A stretch of 64,000 nt of DNA from Pseudorhodobacter sp. MZDSW-24AT (GCF_002794355.1 NZ_PGOI01000013.1:185908-249907), one strand, 5' to 3'; positions 44,586-53,831 are shown, counted from the first letter of the stretch. Notes: a model not told the origin generated them from the sequence alone. Numbers and translations: made by a program.

Positions 44586-46604
44586 TCAGCGCAAGGGCCA
44601 AGGCAGATCGATCAGCGACTGCAACAGGCCCGACGGAAAGTTCAGCGACAGCATCCAGGCCGCAAGGATGATGCCGCCCACCGCCCAAGCGGTCATGTGC
44701 AGGCTTTTCAGCCAGGATGCCCCGACGCGCAGCCGCATGAAGGCGAGGAAGAAGGCGGCCACCCCCAGCACGAAGCCGACCAGCGCAGACAGACCCACCA
44801 GCACGGAGAGCCAGATCAGCCCGGACCAAAGCCCCTTCACCTCTGGCTTGCCCACATGGTCGCCCGTCAGTTCGGCATCGAAATGTGAATGATGCCCAAC
44901 CTTGCCGAACCACAACTCCCACAGCAGGACCGACACGATCACAAGGCCGACCACCGCGACCGACAGCGGGAACACCTTGCCAAGGAAGTCGTGCTGCATC
45001 GCATCGAACAGCGCGAGACCCATCAGCGCCAGCACCGCCGCCGCAAAGCCGATCTGTGGCAGATGCGCCTTGAACTGCGGCACATCGGGCGCGTTGTCCT
45101 CGACCGGCACGACCTTGCCATGCTCATCCACCCGGTTGCGCAGACCAAAGAAGATCGACGCAAGGGTCAGCGCACCGATGATGATGACTCCGGTCCGGCC
45201 AAGGAAGGACCAGCCGTTGAACTGCACTGCCTGATACAGGAAGGTCTCCGCCTGCGGGGCCAGCACATAGCCGATCAAAAGCGCGGGCCGCGACCAGCCA
45301 AAGCGCTTCATCAGCACCCCGACCACCCCCAGCGCCAGAAGCGCGATCAGATCATTGACCGACCGGGTGGATTGAAAGGCCGCGAAGGCGATCATCACCA
45401 TCAGGAAGGGCGCCATGTATTGGAACGGCACCTTGGTCAACCCGGCGATGGGACGCGCAAGCGCCACACAGGCGATTGCGCCGAAGATGTTGGCAAGCGC
45501 CAGCGACCAGATCATCGTATAGGTCAGGTGCAGATCGGTCGTCACCATCGACGGGCCGGGTTCGATCCCGATCAGGACCATGCACCCTAGAAACACCGCC
45601 ATCGCGCCGGAACCGGGAATGCCGAACAGGATCGTCGGCAGCATCGCGCCGCCGCTCATCGCGTTGTTGGCGCTTTCGGGCGCGATCACGCCGCGGATGT
45701 CGCCCTTGCCGAAGTTGGACGTGTCTTTCGAGGTTTGCACCGCGTGGCCATAAGCGATCCAGTCGACAACCGACCCGCCAAGGCCGGGAATGACGCCCAC
45801 AGTGCAGCCGACCGCCGCACAGCGCAGCGACAAAAACCAATTGCGCGTCCAATCGCGGATGCCTCGGGTCCACCCTTTGCCCAGCGGCATCTCGCCCGCA
45901 ATCGATTGGTTCGAGCGCATCAGATCGACGATCTCGGGGATGGCAAACACCCCCATGCCCACGACGACCAAGGGGATACCGTCGTAAAGATACTCGATAT
46001 CAAACACCATGCGGAATTCGCCGGTGGCCGGGGCCGCGCCGATCGAGCCGATCACCAGACCGATACAGCAGGCCCCGATGCCCTTGACCAGACTGCGCCC
46101 CGACAGCACCGCCACCATCGACAGACCCAACAGCGCCAGCATGAACAATTCGGCCGATCCAAAGGCGAGGATCACCGGACGGGCGATGAACACAAATCCC
46201 GTCAGGACCACAGCGCCAAACACGCCGCCAAACATCGACGAGATAAAGGCCGTCGACAGTGCCCGTGCCGCCTGCCCCTGCTTTGCCAAGGGAAAGCCAT
46301 CGAGCACGGTTGCCTGACTGGACGATCCGCCCGGAATGCCCAGCAGGATCGACGAAAACGTGTCCCCCGTCGGCATGATCGCAAGCAGGCCGATCAACAT
46401 CGCAAGAGCCGAGACCTGATCCATGCCGTAGATGAACGGGATCATCAACGACAGACCGGCGATCCCGCCCAGAGCGGGCAGAACCCCGATCATCAGGCCG
46501 ACGAACAGGCCAAGGAACATGTAAGCCAGATGCTCAAACCTGAGCAGCTCGGTGAGCGCAAGAAAAAGGGTATCGATCACGGAGAACACTCCCGTGTTGG
46601 TCAC
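44586..46604 (-). CDS. tctA: tripartite tricarboxylate transporter permease, fused TctA-TctB
   Basis: 672-aa polytopic inner-membrane protein. Residues about 1-500 are the large TctA subunit (GLMIGVLPALGGIAGLSLM; GIPGGSSSQATVLDGFPLA; PGLGGSVVDWIAYGHA). The last 150 or so residues, with four more hydrophobic helices (about 525-665), correspond to the small TctB subunit that is normally a separate gene. No other TctB was found nearby. It takes up citrate-like tricarboxylates with the sodium or proton gradient together with the TctC binding protein. Confidence 0.92.
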   Translation of the reverse strand: MTNTGVFSVIDTLFLALTELLRFEHLAYMFLGLFVGLMIGVLPALGGIAGLSLMIPFIYGMDQVSALAMLIGLLAIMPTGDTFSSILLGIPGGSSSQATVLDGFPLAKQGQAARALSTAFISSMFGGVFGAVVLTGFVFIARPVILAFGSAELFMLALLGLSMVAVLSGRSLVKGIGACCIGLVIGSIGAAPATGEFRMVFDIEYLYDGIPLVVVGMGVFAIPEIVDLMRSNQSIAGEMPLGKGWTRGIRDWTRNWFLSLRCAAVGCTVGVIPGLGGSVVDWIAYGHAVQTSKDTSNFGKGDIRGVIAPESANNAMSGGAMLPTILFGIPGSGAMAVFLGCMVLIGIEPGPSMVTTDLHLTYTMIWSLALANIFGAIACVALARPIAGLTKVPFQYMAPFLMVMIAFAAFQSTRSVNDLIALLALGVVGVLMKRFGWSRPALLIGYVLAPQAETFLYQAVQFNGWSFLGRTGVIIIGALTLASIFFGLRNRVDEHGKVVPVEDNAPDVPQFKAHLPQIGFAAAVLALMGLALFDAMQHDFLGKVFPLSVAVVGLVIVSVLLWELWFGKVGHHSHFDAELTGDHVGKPEVKGLWSGLIWLSVLVGLSALVGFVLGVAAFFLAFMRLRVGASWLKSLHMTAWAVGGIILAAWMLSLNFPSGLLQSLIDLPWPLR

Positions 46605-46631
46605 GCAGCCGGTGACAGATCAGTTTTGATG

Positions 46632-46650
46632 AAAAAGGGCGGACGCCCTT
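46632..46650 (-). terminator. attenuator-like hairpin between tctC and tctA
   Basis: Stem AAGGGC/GCCCTT with a 4-base loop, followed on the minus strand by TTT, so U-rich RNA. It sits in the 78-bp gap after tctC and before tctA and would yield more binding protein than permease. Confidence 0.6.
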
Positions 46651-46682
46651 ACCGGCGCCCGCCGTGGGTTAGGCTTGACGGA

Positions 46683-47789
46683 TCAGTCTTCGCCCAGCTT
46701 GACGCCGTATTCGGCGGCCAGCATGCCCGACACTTGCGCACGCAGTTCCGGGGTGATGGTTGTGCCTTTTTCGAACAAGGCCTGCGCCAGTGCGCCGGTC
46801 ACCTGACCGTAGCTGCCCAGCACGGCTTCGGCATTGGCCTGATAATCGGGGTCGGCCTTCATGTCTTCAAACGCCTTTTGATAGGCGGCGACGATCTCAT
46901 CGGGCGTCTCTCCGGGCAGGAACACCATTTTCTGCGCCGGGAAACCAGCGGTGAAGAAGGCGAAATAAGCGTCATGCTCCGGGCCCGATGGGGCCGCGCC
47001 GTGCAGCGTTTCATAGGCCTCGACGAAGGACGGCAGATCCGGGAAGGTCGGATCGCGGACCACCTCGCCCGCCTCATTGAGCACACCCCAGCTGAACAGC
47101 GGCACGGCCTGCCCAGCATCGACCAGCGGCTGCACGTTCTTAAGATATGCCGATGAGGTCTGGAAATCGATGTTCACCTCTCCGCGTTCAAACGACAGAC
47201 GACCATCGCCGCGCCCCTTGAAGCCGAACACGTGCTGGACGTTGAAGCCCATCAGCCGGAAGCCGAGCAGCGGCACCAGATCCAGTGACGTGGCGCCTTG
47301 GCTGGCATAGACCAGCTCTTTGTCTTTGAGCATCGCGATGTCCTGCGGTCCGGTCAGACCCAGATTGGGGGTCGTGTACACGACACCCCCCGTCGGGCCA
47401 GCCATCGCGATCTTCCAATCCTTATACTCATAGCGCACACGCGGGTCGCCCAAGAGATAGGGGAATTGCGTCGAAGCCGAGGTGCCAAGGATCGTTAGCC
47501 CATCTGGTTTCGCACGGGCGGCAAACAGGTTTGTGCCCTTGGTCGATCCGCCGCCGGGTTCGTTCACGACGACCACGACAGGATTGCCCGGCAGATACTT
47601 GGACAAGAGCGGCGCATTGAAGCGCGCCCAAGTATCCGACCCACCACCCGCCGAGAAGGGGATGATCCATTCAATCGTCTGGCCGGAAAAATCGACGTCG
47701 GCCGCGGCTGGTCCAGCCAAACCCAAGGCAACAGCGCCCGCGACGAGCCCAAGAGCCACGCGGCGCGTGACGTTTACTGTGTTTTTCAT
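46683..47789 (-). CDS. tctC: tripartite tricarboxylate transporter substrate-binding protein TctC
   Basis: 368-aa periplasmic binding protein of the Bug/TctC family. Signal peptide residues 1-30 (RRVALGLVAGAVALGLAG, cleavage near PAAA). The ligand loop and fold markers are IEWIIPFSAGGGSDTWAR and VVNEPGGGSTKGTNLFAA. First gene of the tct unit and divergent from the two-component genes. Longer than typical Bug proteins (about 320). Ligand probably tricarballylate, citrate or an aconitate, inferred from the tcu neighbours. Confidence 0.92.
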   Translation of the reverse strand: MKNTVNVTRRVALGLVAGAVALGLAGPAAADVDFSGQTIEWIIPFSAGGGSDTWARFNAPLLSKYLPGNPVVVVVNEPGGGSTKGTNLFAARAKPDGLTILGTSASTQFPYLLGDPRVRYEYKDWKIAMAGPTGGVVYTTPNLGLTGPQDIAMLKDKELVYASQGATSLDLVPLLGFRLMGFNVQHVFGFKGRGDGRLSFERGEVNIDFQTSSAYLKNVQPLVDAGQAVPLFSWGVLNEAGEVVRDPTFPDLPSFVEAYETLHGAAPSGPEHDAYFAFFTAGFPAQKMVFLPGETPDEIVAAYQKAFEDMKADPDYQANAEAVLGSYGQVTGALAQALFEKGTTITPELRAQVSGMLAAEYGVKLGED

Positions 47790-47939
47790 GTCGTCCTCCC
47801 GTTATTGCGAACATGCCGCGCGGCCGTTTGGGCTGTCTTCGGCATGATGCCGACCTTGATTTCTCCTCCCAAGGCCGGCTTGATGTGTAACCTACGGGCG
47901 GTTCCTGTCCGAAACCTGTCTTGCACAAACGGAAATCAC

Positions 47940-48605
47940 ATGCATGTCATCTTGATCGAGGACAATCTGAGCCTTGCCAAAGGGATTGAGAATGCCTTGA
48001 AAGATCAAGGACATGCGGTTGACCATCTGGAGGATGGGCTCGATGGGGATGCGTTTCTCGCCCGCCATTCGGCGGATGTCGTCATCATCGACATCAACCT
48101 GCCGCGCCTGTCGGGCCTAGAGATCATCCGGCGGCTGCGCGCGCGTGGCGACACGACTCCGGCTCTGATTCTGACGGCCAAGGGCAAGACGTCCGAGCGG
48201 GTCGAAGGGCTTGATGCCGGGGCGGATGACTATCTGGTAAAGCCCTTTGACATGGCCGAACTGATCGCCCGGCTGCGGGCCTTGGCGCGCCGCCGCCCGC
48301 AGGTCGCGCCCGCCAAGGAACCGATTGGGCAGTTGCATTATGACCGCGACCAGCGCGCCCTGATGCACGGCGAGGCCAAGCTGGACCTGCCCCGCCGCGA
48401 GTTGGCGCTGTTTGAACTGCTCTTGGAAAACCGCGGGCGGCTGATCGAAAAGGACAAGATCGCCGATGCGCTTTACGGCACCGGCACCGCCGTCGAGAGC
48501 AATGCGGTCGAGCTTTTGGTGTCACGCTTGCGGCGCAAGATCGATGGGCTTGGCATCACCATCCGCACCGCGCGCGGGCTTGGCTACATGCTGGACGAAA
48601 CCTGA
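47940..48605 (+). CDS. tctD: response regulator TctD
   Basis: 221-aa OmpR-class regulator. Receiver domain with acidic pocket Glu7-Asp8, phospho-acceptor Asp51 in IIDINLP and Lys in VKPFD; C-terminal winged helix ends RRKIDGLGITIRTARGLGYML. Divergent from tctC with a 150-bp promoter gap. Stop and kinase start overlap by one base. Expected to activate tctC-tctA when the kinase senses an external tricarboxylate. Confidence 0.92.
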   Translation: MHVILIEDNLSLAKGIENALKDQGHAVDHLEDGLDGDAFLARHSADVVIIDINLPRLSGLEIIRRLRARGDTTPALILTAKGKTSERVEGLDAGADDYLVKPFDMAELIARLRALARRRPQVAPAKEPIGQLHYDRDQRALMHGEAKLDLPRRELALFELLLENRGRLIEKDKIADALYGTGTAVESNAVELLVSRLRRKIDGLGITIRTARGLGYMLDET

Positions 48606-49972
48606 TGCGGCGCAGGCTTTCGCTGCGCGGGCGGCTGTTTGTTCTGCTGATCCTGCCGCTTGTGCTTGTGGCGGCTGCGGCCTCCTTTGCGCGGTTTCAT
48701 TCGGCCAGCCGCCTGTCGGAAGAGCTTTATGACAACACGCTGTTGGCCGTCGCCCTGACCATTTCGCGCGATGTGGTGATTTCCGAAGGCGATATGCTGA
48801 CCGAACAATTGCTGGACGAGCTGGTGACCGCTCTTGGCGACCCGGTCTATTACCGCATCACCGGACCGGGCGGCAGCTTTGTGACGGGCTATTCCGACCC
48901 GCCAGATCTTCCGGACGGCCTGAACAGGTCAGACAACGGGCCGGTGTTTTTCGACAGCACCTCGCTGGGGCGGCCGGTGCGGGCGGTCGTGCTGCGCGAG
49001 TTCATCTCTGAGCCGCAGTTTGGCGGCTGGGTCACGGTCGAAGTCTGGCAAACCATCAGTCAACGCCTTGCACTATCGCGTGAGTTGCTGATGCAATCCA
49101 TCCTGTTGCTGGGGTCCGTGCTGCTGACAGCAGTGATGATCCTGTGGTTCGGCATCCAGCTGGGGCTAAAACCGCTTCTTGACCTGCGCGATGCCATCGA
49201 CAAGCGCAGCGCCGATGACCTAAGCCCGATCCGTCGCTGGGTGCCACCAGAGTTGCGGCCGCTTGTGCTGACCGCCAATTCGCTGTTCGACCGCTTGGCA
49301 AAGGCCTTTGCCTTGCGCGACAGCTTTATTTCGGACGCTGCGCACCAGATGCGCAATCCGGTTGCCGCGATCCAAAGTCAGGCAGAGGCCGCCATGAGCG
49401 CGCCGACAGAGGCCGAGTTGCGCGTCCGCGTGGCGGATCTGGTCGATTCGGCGCGCGCCACAAGCCGTCTGACGTCGCAGCTTTTGTCGCTAGAACGGGT
49501 GCGCGGCCGCAGCCTGAAAGAGTTTGTCCAACCGCTTGATCTGGTGGCCTTGATCCGGGGCAGGGTTATGTCCTTTGCCGAAGGACAGCTGCGGCGTGGC
49601 GTTGACGTTGGCTTTTCCGTCATCGGAAAGCCAAGACCCATCGACGGCGACCCCGTCCTGTTGGAAGAGATGGTCGCCAACCTGCTGGACAATGCCGACA
49701 AATACGCGCTGCGCCCCGGTGGGCGGCTCGAGGTGACCGTGCGCTTTGACCCAAGCGCCGTCACCATCCGGTTTACGGATGACGGCCCCGGCGTGCCCCC
49801 CGATATGCGAGAACGGATCTTTGACCGGTTCTTCCGCCTTGACGAAGACCAATCCCGCGGCTGCGGCCTTGGCCTTGCCATCGTCAGTGACGTGGCCCGC
49901 GCCTATGGCGGAAGCCGCCGCTGCTTTGCCGATGATGCGGGCACAACCTTCGAGGTCGAGTTGCCACTCTGA
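48605..49972 (+). CDS. tctE: sensor histidine kinase TctE
   Basis: 455-aa membrane kinase. TM1 about 11-28, a TctE-type periplasmic sensor (about 30-165; YYRITGPGGSFVTGYSDPP is characteristic), TM2 about 165-185, then HisKA with His247 in SDAAHQMRNP and an ATPase domain with N box NLLDNADKY and G boxes DDGPGVP and GCGLGLAIV. Partner of the adjacent TctD. Likely senses citrate-like acids in the periplasm, by family. Confidence 0.92.
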   Translation: MRRRLSLRGRLFVLLILPLVLVAAAASFARFHSASRLSEELYDNTLLAVALTISRDVVISEGDMLTEQLLDELVTALGDPVYYRITGPGGSFVTGYSDPPDLPDGLNRSDNGPVFFDSTSLGRPVRAVVLREFISEPQFGGWVTVEVWQTISQRLALSRELLMQSILLLGSVLLTAVMILWFGIQLGLKPLLDLRDAIDKRSADDLSPIRRWVPPELRPLVLTANSLFDRLAKAFALRDSFISDAAHQMRNPVAAIQSQAEAAMSAPTEAELRVRVADLVDSARATSRLTSQLLSLERVRGRSLKEFVQPLDLVALIRGRVMSFAEGQLRRGVDVGFSVIGKPRPIDGDPVLLEEMVANLLDNADKYALRPGGRLEVTVRFDPSAVTIRFTDDGPGVPPDMRERIFDRFFRLDEDQSRGCGLGLAIVSDVARAYGGSRRCFADDAGTTFEVELPL

Positions 49973-50120
49973 AGGCAGCGCCAGCATCGCACCGTGTTTT
50001 TGCCATTTCGACACGCCGAAAATAAGGCAAGGGCCGGCAAAGCGCGCTGACTTAGCAACGGAAAGGAATTTGCGGGCAGCGGGCATTTGCTTCCGGGGCT
50101 TACCCTTGGTGCGCATGCAA

Positions 50121-50149
50121 CGCCCCGGGCTGGCTTCCAGCCCGGGGCG
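50121..50149. terminator. strong bidirectional stem-loop
   Basis: Perfect 13-bp stem CGCCCCGGGCTGG/CCAGCCCGGGGCG with a 3-base loop between the tctE end and the converging small membrane gene. No U-run on either side. Confidence 0.6.
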
Positions 50150-50159
50150 AGGACCACGT

Positions 50160-50483
50160 TCAGTCTCTCCAGCGACTGAGGTGCCAAAGGCCGTCAAAAA
50201 CCTCTTCAGCCAGTTCAACCGCCAGGATCAGCGTGAGAAAAACGGCGCAGATCGTGAGAACGGGCCAGAGCAGCCCCCGACGTTGTTGAACCGGCGCCCT
50301 ACCCTCGGGGTCCCGAGCGGCGCCCCGCAAGGCATCCCAAGCCGCCGTCAGCCGGGCCTGTGCGCTGTCCAGCGCCGAAGGGCGCGCGCCTTGTGCCTCG
50401 ATCCGGTCGAGGCGTTCGGAAAGGGACGCCATGGCCTCGCGCAAGGCGGTGATGTCGTCGGACGGGAGGGGGGTGTCGGTCAT
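50160..50483 (-). CDS. small single-span membrane protein of unknown function
   Basis: 107 aa. An N-terminal coiled-coil-like region (ITALREAMASLSERLDRIEAQ) precedes one hydrophobic helix (about 72-92, LLWPVLTICAVFLTLILAV) and a short acidic/aromatic tail. No family recognised. 12 bp downstream of the PepSY protein on the same strand, so probably co-transcribed with it. Confidence 0.6.
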   Translation of the reverse strand: MTDTPLPSDDITALREAMASLSERLDRIEAQGARPSALDSAQARLTAAWDALRGAARDPEGRAPVQQRRGLLWPVLTICAVFLTLILAVELAEEVFDGLWHLSRWRD

Positions 50484-50495
50484 CTCGGGCCCCCA

Positions 50496-51326
50496 TCAAT
50501 TCTGCCAGAGCCGTTCGCGCTCCACCCGGCCCTGATCGTCCAGCCGCACCTCGACCGTGTCGCCGTAGGGGTTGACGGCGATTGCCGTGACATGCCGTCC
50601 GCCGCGTTCGACGTAGCCGACCTGCGAATAGCCAAGCGCCGTCAGCCGTTCCCGGGCGGCCTCTTGCGACAAGGACCGCCGGTCGTCGCGCTCGCGCTCA
50701 TAGCCGCGCAGGGTGCCGTCGCGCGTGAATTCCATTTCGATCCGCATCCCGTCGGCGGCAAAGCCTTCGACCGAGATTTCACCGTTATCGTCCAGATCGA
50801 TCTCTGTCAGCCGCGCGAACTCTCCTAGGCGCGGCTCGGCCCGGGCGGCGGCGGGCAGCATCCGCTCGATCAAGCTTTGCGGCAGTCCCGCGCCGTCGGC
50901 CTGCACCTCGAGCAAACGGTCGCCCCGCGCCTCGGCCCGCAGCCATCCGGTCGCGCTGCGGGCGTAGATATAGGTTTCGCCATCGTCATCGGGGCGGGTC
51001 CGGATGTCGGTCAGCCCAAGACCCTGCAGCGGGGCGGGCAGTATCGCTTCGGTCGGGGCGGCGGTTGGGACGGCGGCAGGGCCAGCGGTTACGGTCGTGG
51101 CGGCAAAGGTGTCGCCGGTGCGCGTGCCTGTCAGGTCCAGACGTGTGCCGGGGGCCGGGATGGCTGTGCCCTCTGGCAGGGTCACCAGCAGGCGGCCTTC
51201 GGGCGTGGTCAGCACGACCTGCGTGCCGAACGCTTCGGCCACGGTGCCCGACAGCGGCGCGTCCTGCGCGGCAACAGGGGCGGCAAGCGCGGTGCTCAGG
51301 ATCAGAGCGGCAAGGGTGCGGTTCAT
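50496..51326 (-). CDS. exported PepSY-like domain protein
   Basis: 276-aa secreted or periplasmic protein. Signal peptide RTLAALILSTALAAPVAAQ; start at 51326 chosen for that reason. An N-terminal OB-like part (SGTVAEAFGTQVVLTTPEG) is followed by two PepSY-type repeats (about 155-215 and 225-276: LSQEAARERLTALGY and VEVRLDDQGRVERERLW). PepSY modules bind or inhibit peptidases or sense envelope cues. Divergent from a second PepSY gene and its two-component system. Confidence 0.75.
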   Translation of the reverse strand: MNRTLAALILSTALAAPVAAQDAPLSGTVAEAFGTQVVLTTPEGRLLVTLPEGTAIPAPGTRLDLTGTRTGDTFAATTVTAGPAAVPTAAPTEAILPAPLQGLGLTDIRTRPDDDGETYIYARSATGWLRAEARGDRLLEVQADGAGLPQSLIERMLPAAARAEPRLGEFARLTEIDLDDNGEISVEGFAADGMRIEMEFTRDGTLRGYERERDDRRSLSQEAARERLTALGYSQVGYVERGGRHVTAIAVNPYGDTVEVRLDDQGRVERERLWQN

Positions 51327-51435
51327 TGGTCGTTCCTTTCTTTTCAACATGGCACCCTTCTGACCGATTCGCCCCAAATGACCGCGCAATGGCACCGTTT
51401 GGTTTTCGTTGAGCCTTCGCGCTATATAAAGGGTC

Positions 51436-51735
51436 ATGCGACTTGTCCTTGTCCCCTTGATCCTTGCCCTCTCGGCCCTGCCGGTCGCCGCCGACCCGCC
51501 CGATGATGCCGTGCCCGTCGATGCCGGCACGGCGCTTGCCTGCGTCGCTGCCCGCTACATGGGCGAGGCGCTGCGGATCAAGGATGAGGACGATGGTCTG
51601 GTGCAGGAGGTCCGCTGGCTGACCCCCGCCGGCAATGTGCTGGACATCGAGATCACCGGCCCCGGCTGTCGCTTCATCGAAGTCGACGGCGTTGGCCAAG
51701 CCGAGGCGCGCATCCTGCCGAGGGGTGCCCCGTGA
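51436..51735 (+). CDS. small exported PepSY domain protein
   Basis: 99 aa with signal peptide LVLVPLILALSALPVAA, then one PepSY-like repeat (ALRIKDEDDGLVQEVRWLTPAGNVLDIEI; described in parts: Glu/Asp-rich centre, DIEITGPG end). Its stop overlaps the response regulator start by ATGA. Such small PepSY genes are common first genes of PhoP/PhoQ-like operons and may be the periplasmic cue or feedback partner of the kinase. Confidence 0.8.
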   Translation: MRLVLVPLILALSALPVAADPPDDAVPVDAGTALACVAARYMGEALRIKDEDDGLVQEVRWLTPAGNVLDIEITGPGCRFIEVDGVGQAEARILPRGAP

Positions 51736-52400
51736 AGGTGCTGGTGGTTGAGGATGACCGCGATCTTGCGGCCCAGATTGCCGCCGCCCTGACACAGGCG
51801 GGCTATACGGTCGAGCGGGCGCATGATGGCGAGGCGGGCGAATTCCTTGGCGCGACCGAGACCATTGGTGCTGCGGTGCTGGACCTTGGCCTGCCGGGAA
51901 TTGACGGGATCGAGGTGCTGCGGCGCTGGCGCGGTGCGGGTCTGGGTTTTCCCGTCCTGATCCTGACCGCGCGGGATGCTTGGTCGGACAAGGTGGCGGG
52001 GTTCCGCGCGGGGGCGGATGACTATGTGCTGAAGCCCTTCCGGATGGAGGAGGTGACCTTGCGCCTCTCTACCCTGATCCGCCGGTCGGCGGGCCATGCC
52101 ACGGCGGAACTGGCGGCGGGCGGGCTGGTGCTGGACACCGCCACCGGCCTTGCCACGCTGGACGGAATGCCGCTGCGCCTCACAGCGTTCGAGGGCAAGC
52201 TTCTGCGCTATCTGATGCTGCACAAGGGCCGCGTCATCAGCCGGACCGAACTGTCGGAACACATGTATGACCGCGACGCCGACCGCGACTTCCGCTCGAT
52301 GGAGGTGGTGATCGGTCGCCTGCGCAAGAAGATCGGTGAGGCGCGGGTGGAAACCCGGCGGGGTGAGGGCTATCGGCTCCTGCCCGGCGATCCGGCATGA
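51732..52400 (+). CDS. OmpR-class response regulator (PhoP-like)
   Basis: 222-aa regulator: acidic pocket Glu7-Asp8-Asp9, phospho-acceptor Asp51 in VLDLGLPG, Lys in LKPFRMEE and a winged helix ending RRGEGYRL. ATGA overlaps on both sides link it to the PepSY gene and the kinase. Likely controls its own operon and the divergent PepSY gene. Confidence 0.92.
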   Translation: MKVLVVEDDRDLAAQIAAALTQAGYTVERAHDGEAGEFLGATETIGAAVLDLGLPGIDGIEVLRRWRGAGLGFPVLILTARDAWSDKVAGFRAGADDYVLKPFRMEEVTLRLSTLIRRSAGHATAELAAGGLVLDTATGLATLDGMPLRLTAFEGKLLRYLMLHKGRVISRTELSEHMYDRDADRDFRSMEVVIGRLRKKIGEARVETRRGEGYRLLPGDPA

Positions 52401-53686
52401 GGCTGGGCTCGATCCGCGCGCGCATGCTGGTCTGGTCGGCGGGGCTGACGCTGGGCGCGCTGGTGATGGCGTGGTTCGCCCTGTCGGCGGTGCTGGCGGA
52501 TTTCGTGAACCGCAGGCTGGATGCAGAGCTGACGGCGGCGGCGCGCGGCGTGATGGCGGCGGCGGGCTGGGATGCGGCGGGCGCCTTTGCCGTGCTGCCG
52601 CCGCCGGCCGATGCCCGGTTCGACCGGCCTCTGTCGGGATGGTATTGGCAGGTCAGCGACGGAGAGGCGGTTCTGGCGCGGTCGCCTTCGCTTGTCACCG
52701 GCGACCTGGGCACGGATGGCGCAGGCCGCGCCGGGCCCGATGGCGCAGGTTTGGTGGCGTATCAGGCCGCTTTCACGGCGCCGGGGGATGGGCGGCGCCT
52801 GACGGTGAGCGTGACCCTGCCCGCGGCCGAGGCGGCGGCGGAACTCTCCGCGATCCGCAGCCCGCTGGCGCTGGCGCTGGCGGTGCTGGGGGCGGCGCTG
52901 ATGGCCGCACAGGTGCTGGCAGCGCGGGCGGGGCTGGTGGACCTGACCCGCTTTGCCCGCGCGGTGGCCGCTGTGCGCGATGGGCGGGCGGACACGCTTC
53001 CCCCTGCGCAGGCCGCCGAATTGCGCCCCCTGTCGGATGAACTGTCCCGCCTGATCGCCGCCAATGCCGCGCAAGTGACGCGTGCCCGCGCCCATGCGGG
53101 TGATTTGGCCCATGCGCTGAAGACGCCGCTCTCGGTGCTGGCGAACCGGGCCACCCCCGAGGATGCGGCGCTGATCGACCGGATGGACCGCACCATCCGC
53201 TGGCATCTGACACGCGCCCGCGCCGCAGCGGCCGGGCTGGACCCTGCGGCCCATGCGGTCGTGGCTCCTGTGTTGCAGGATTTGGCGTTGGTCCTGACGC
53301 CCGAAGCGCGGCGGCGCGGCGTAACATTGGATGTCACCGCCACAGGCGCGCCGGATTTCCGGGGCGATACCGAAGATCTGGCCGAGATCCTCGGCGCCCT
53401 TGCCGAGAATGCAATCAAATGGGCCCGCGCCTCAGTGCGGATCGCGGCGCAGCGTTGCCCGGATGGCCTCGAGATCACCCTCACCGACGACGGCCCCGGC
53501 ATCGCCGAGGCCGAGCGCGCGCGCCTTCTGACGCGCGGGGCGCGGCTTGACGAGACGATACCGGGACACGGCCTGGGCCTGGCGATTGCAGCCGACAGGA
53601 TCGCGAGCTATGGCGGCCACCTTACCCTTGGACAGGCGAGAGGTGGTGGGCTGGCCGTTACTGTGACATTGCCCGCACGAGACTGA
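52397..53686 (+). CDS. sensor histidine kinase (PhoQ-like)
   Basis: 429-aa kinase. TM1 about 10-35, periplasmic sensor about 36-150, TM2 about 153-175, HAMP-like linker, then His239 in GDLAHALKTPL, the PhoQ-type H box, followed by N box ALAENAIKWA and G boxes DDGPGIAEA and GHGLGLAIA. Partner of the preceding regulator. The cue is unknown; the PepSY neighbour suggests an envelope signal. Confidence 0.92.
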   Translation: MRLGSIRARMLVWSAGLTLGALVMAWFALSAVLADFVNRRLDAELTAAARGVMAAAGWDAAGAFAVLPPPADARFDRPLSGWYWQVSDGEAVLARSPSLVTGDLGTDGAGRAGPDGAGLVAYQAAFTAPGDGRRLTVSVTLPAAEAAAELSAIRSPLALALAVLGAALMAAQVLAARAGLVDLTRFARAVAAVRDGRADTLPPAQAAELRPLSDELSRLIAANAAQVTRARAHAGDLAHALKTPLSVLANRATPEDAALIDRMDRTIRWHLTRARAAAAGLDPAAHAVVAPVLQDLALVLTPEARRRGVTLDVTATGAPDFRGDTEDLAEILGALAENAIKWARASVRIAAQRCPDGLEITLTDDGPGIAEAERARLLTRGARLDETIPGHGLGLAIAADRIASYGGHLTLGQARGGGLAVTVTLPARD

Positions 53687-53831
53687 CGCGGCGTTGTTCA
53701 AAACATCAATCTGCAGCGCATGCCGTGATTGTCAGGACGGTCATGAATTGCGGCGGATAGAGTGCCAATTGGAAACAGGGCCCAAAAGGTTGGGCAGCAC
53801 GCGCTGCCCAGCCTTGACCTTCGCGAGGGGT

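Noticed and set aside
45735..47156. 473-aa plus-strand open frame opposite tctA/tctC
   Set aside because: Composition is rich in His, Arg and Gln as expected of the antisense of a GC-rich membrane gene; no ribosome site or family resemblance. The minus-strand genes are clear.
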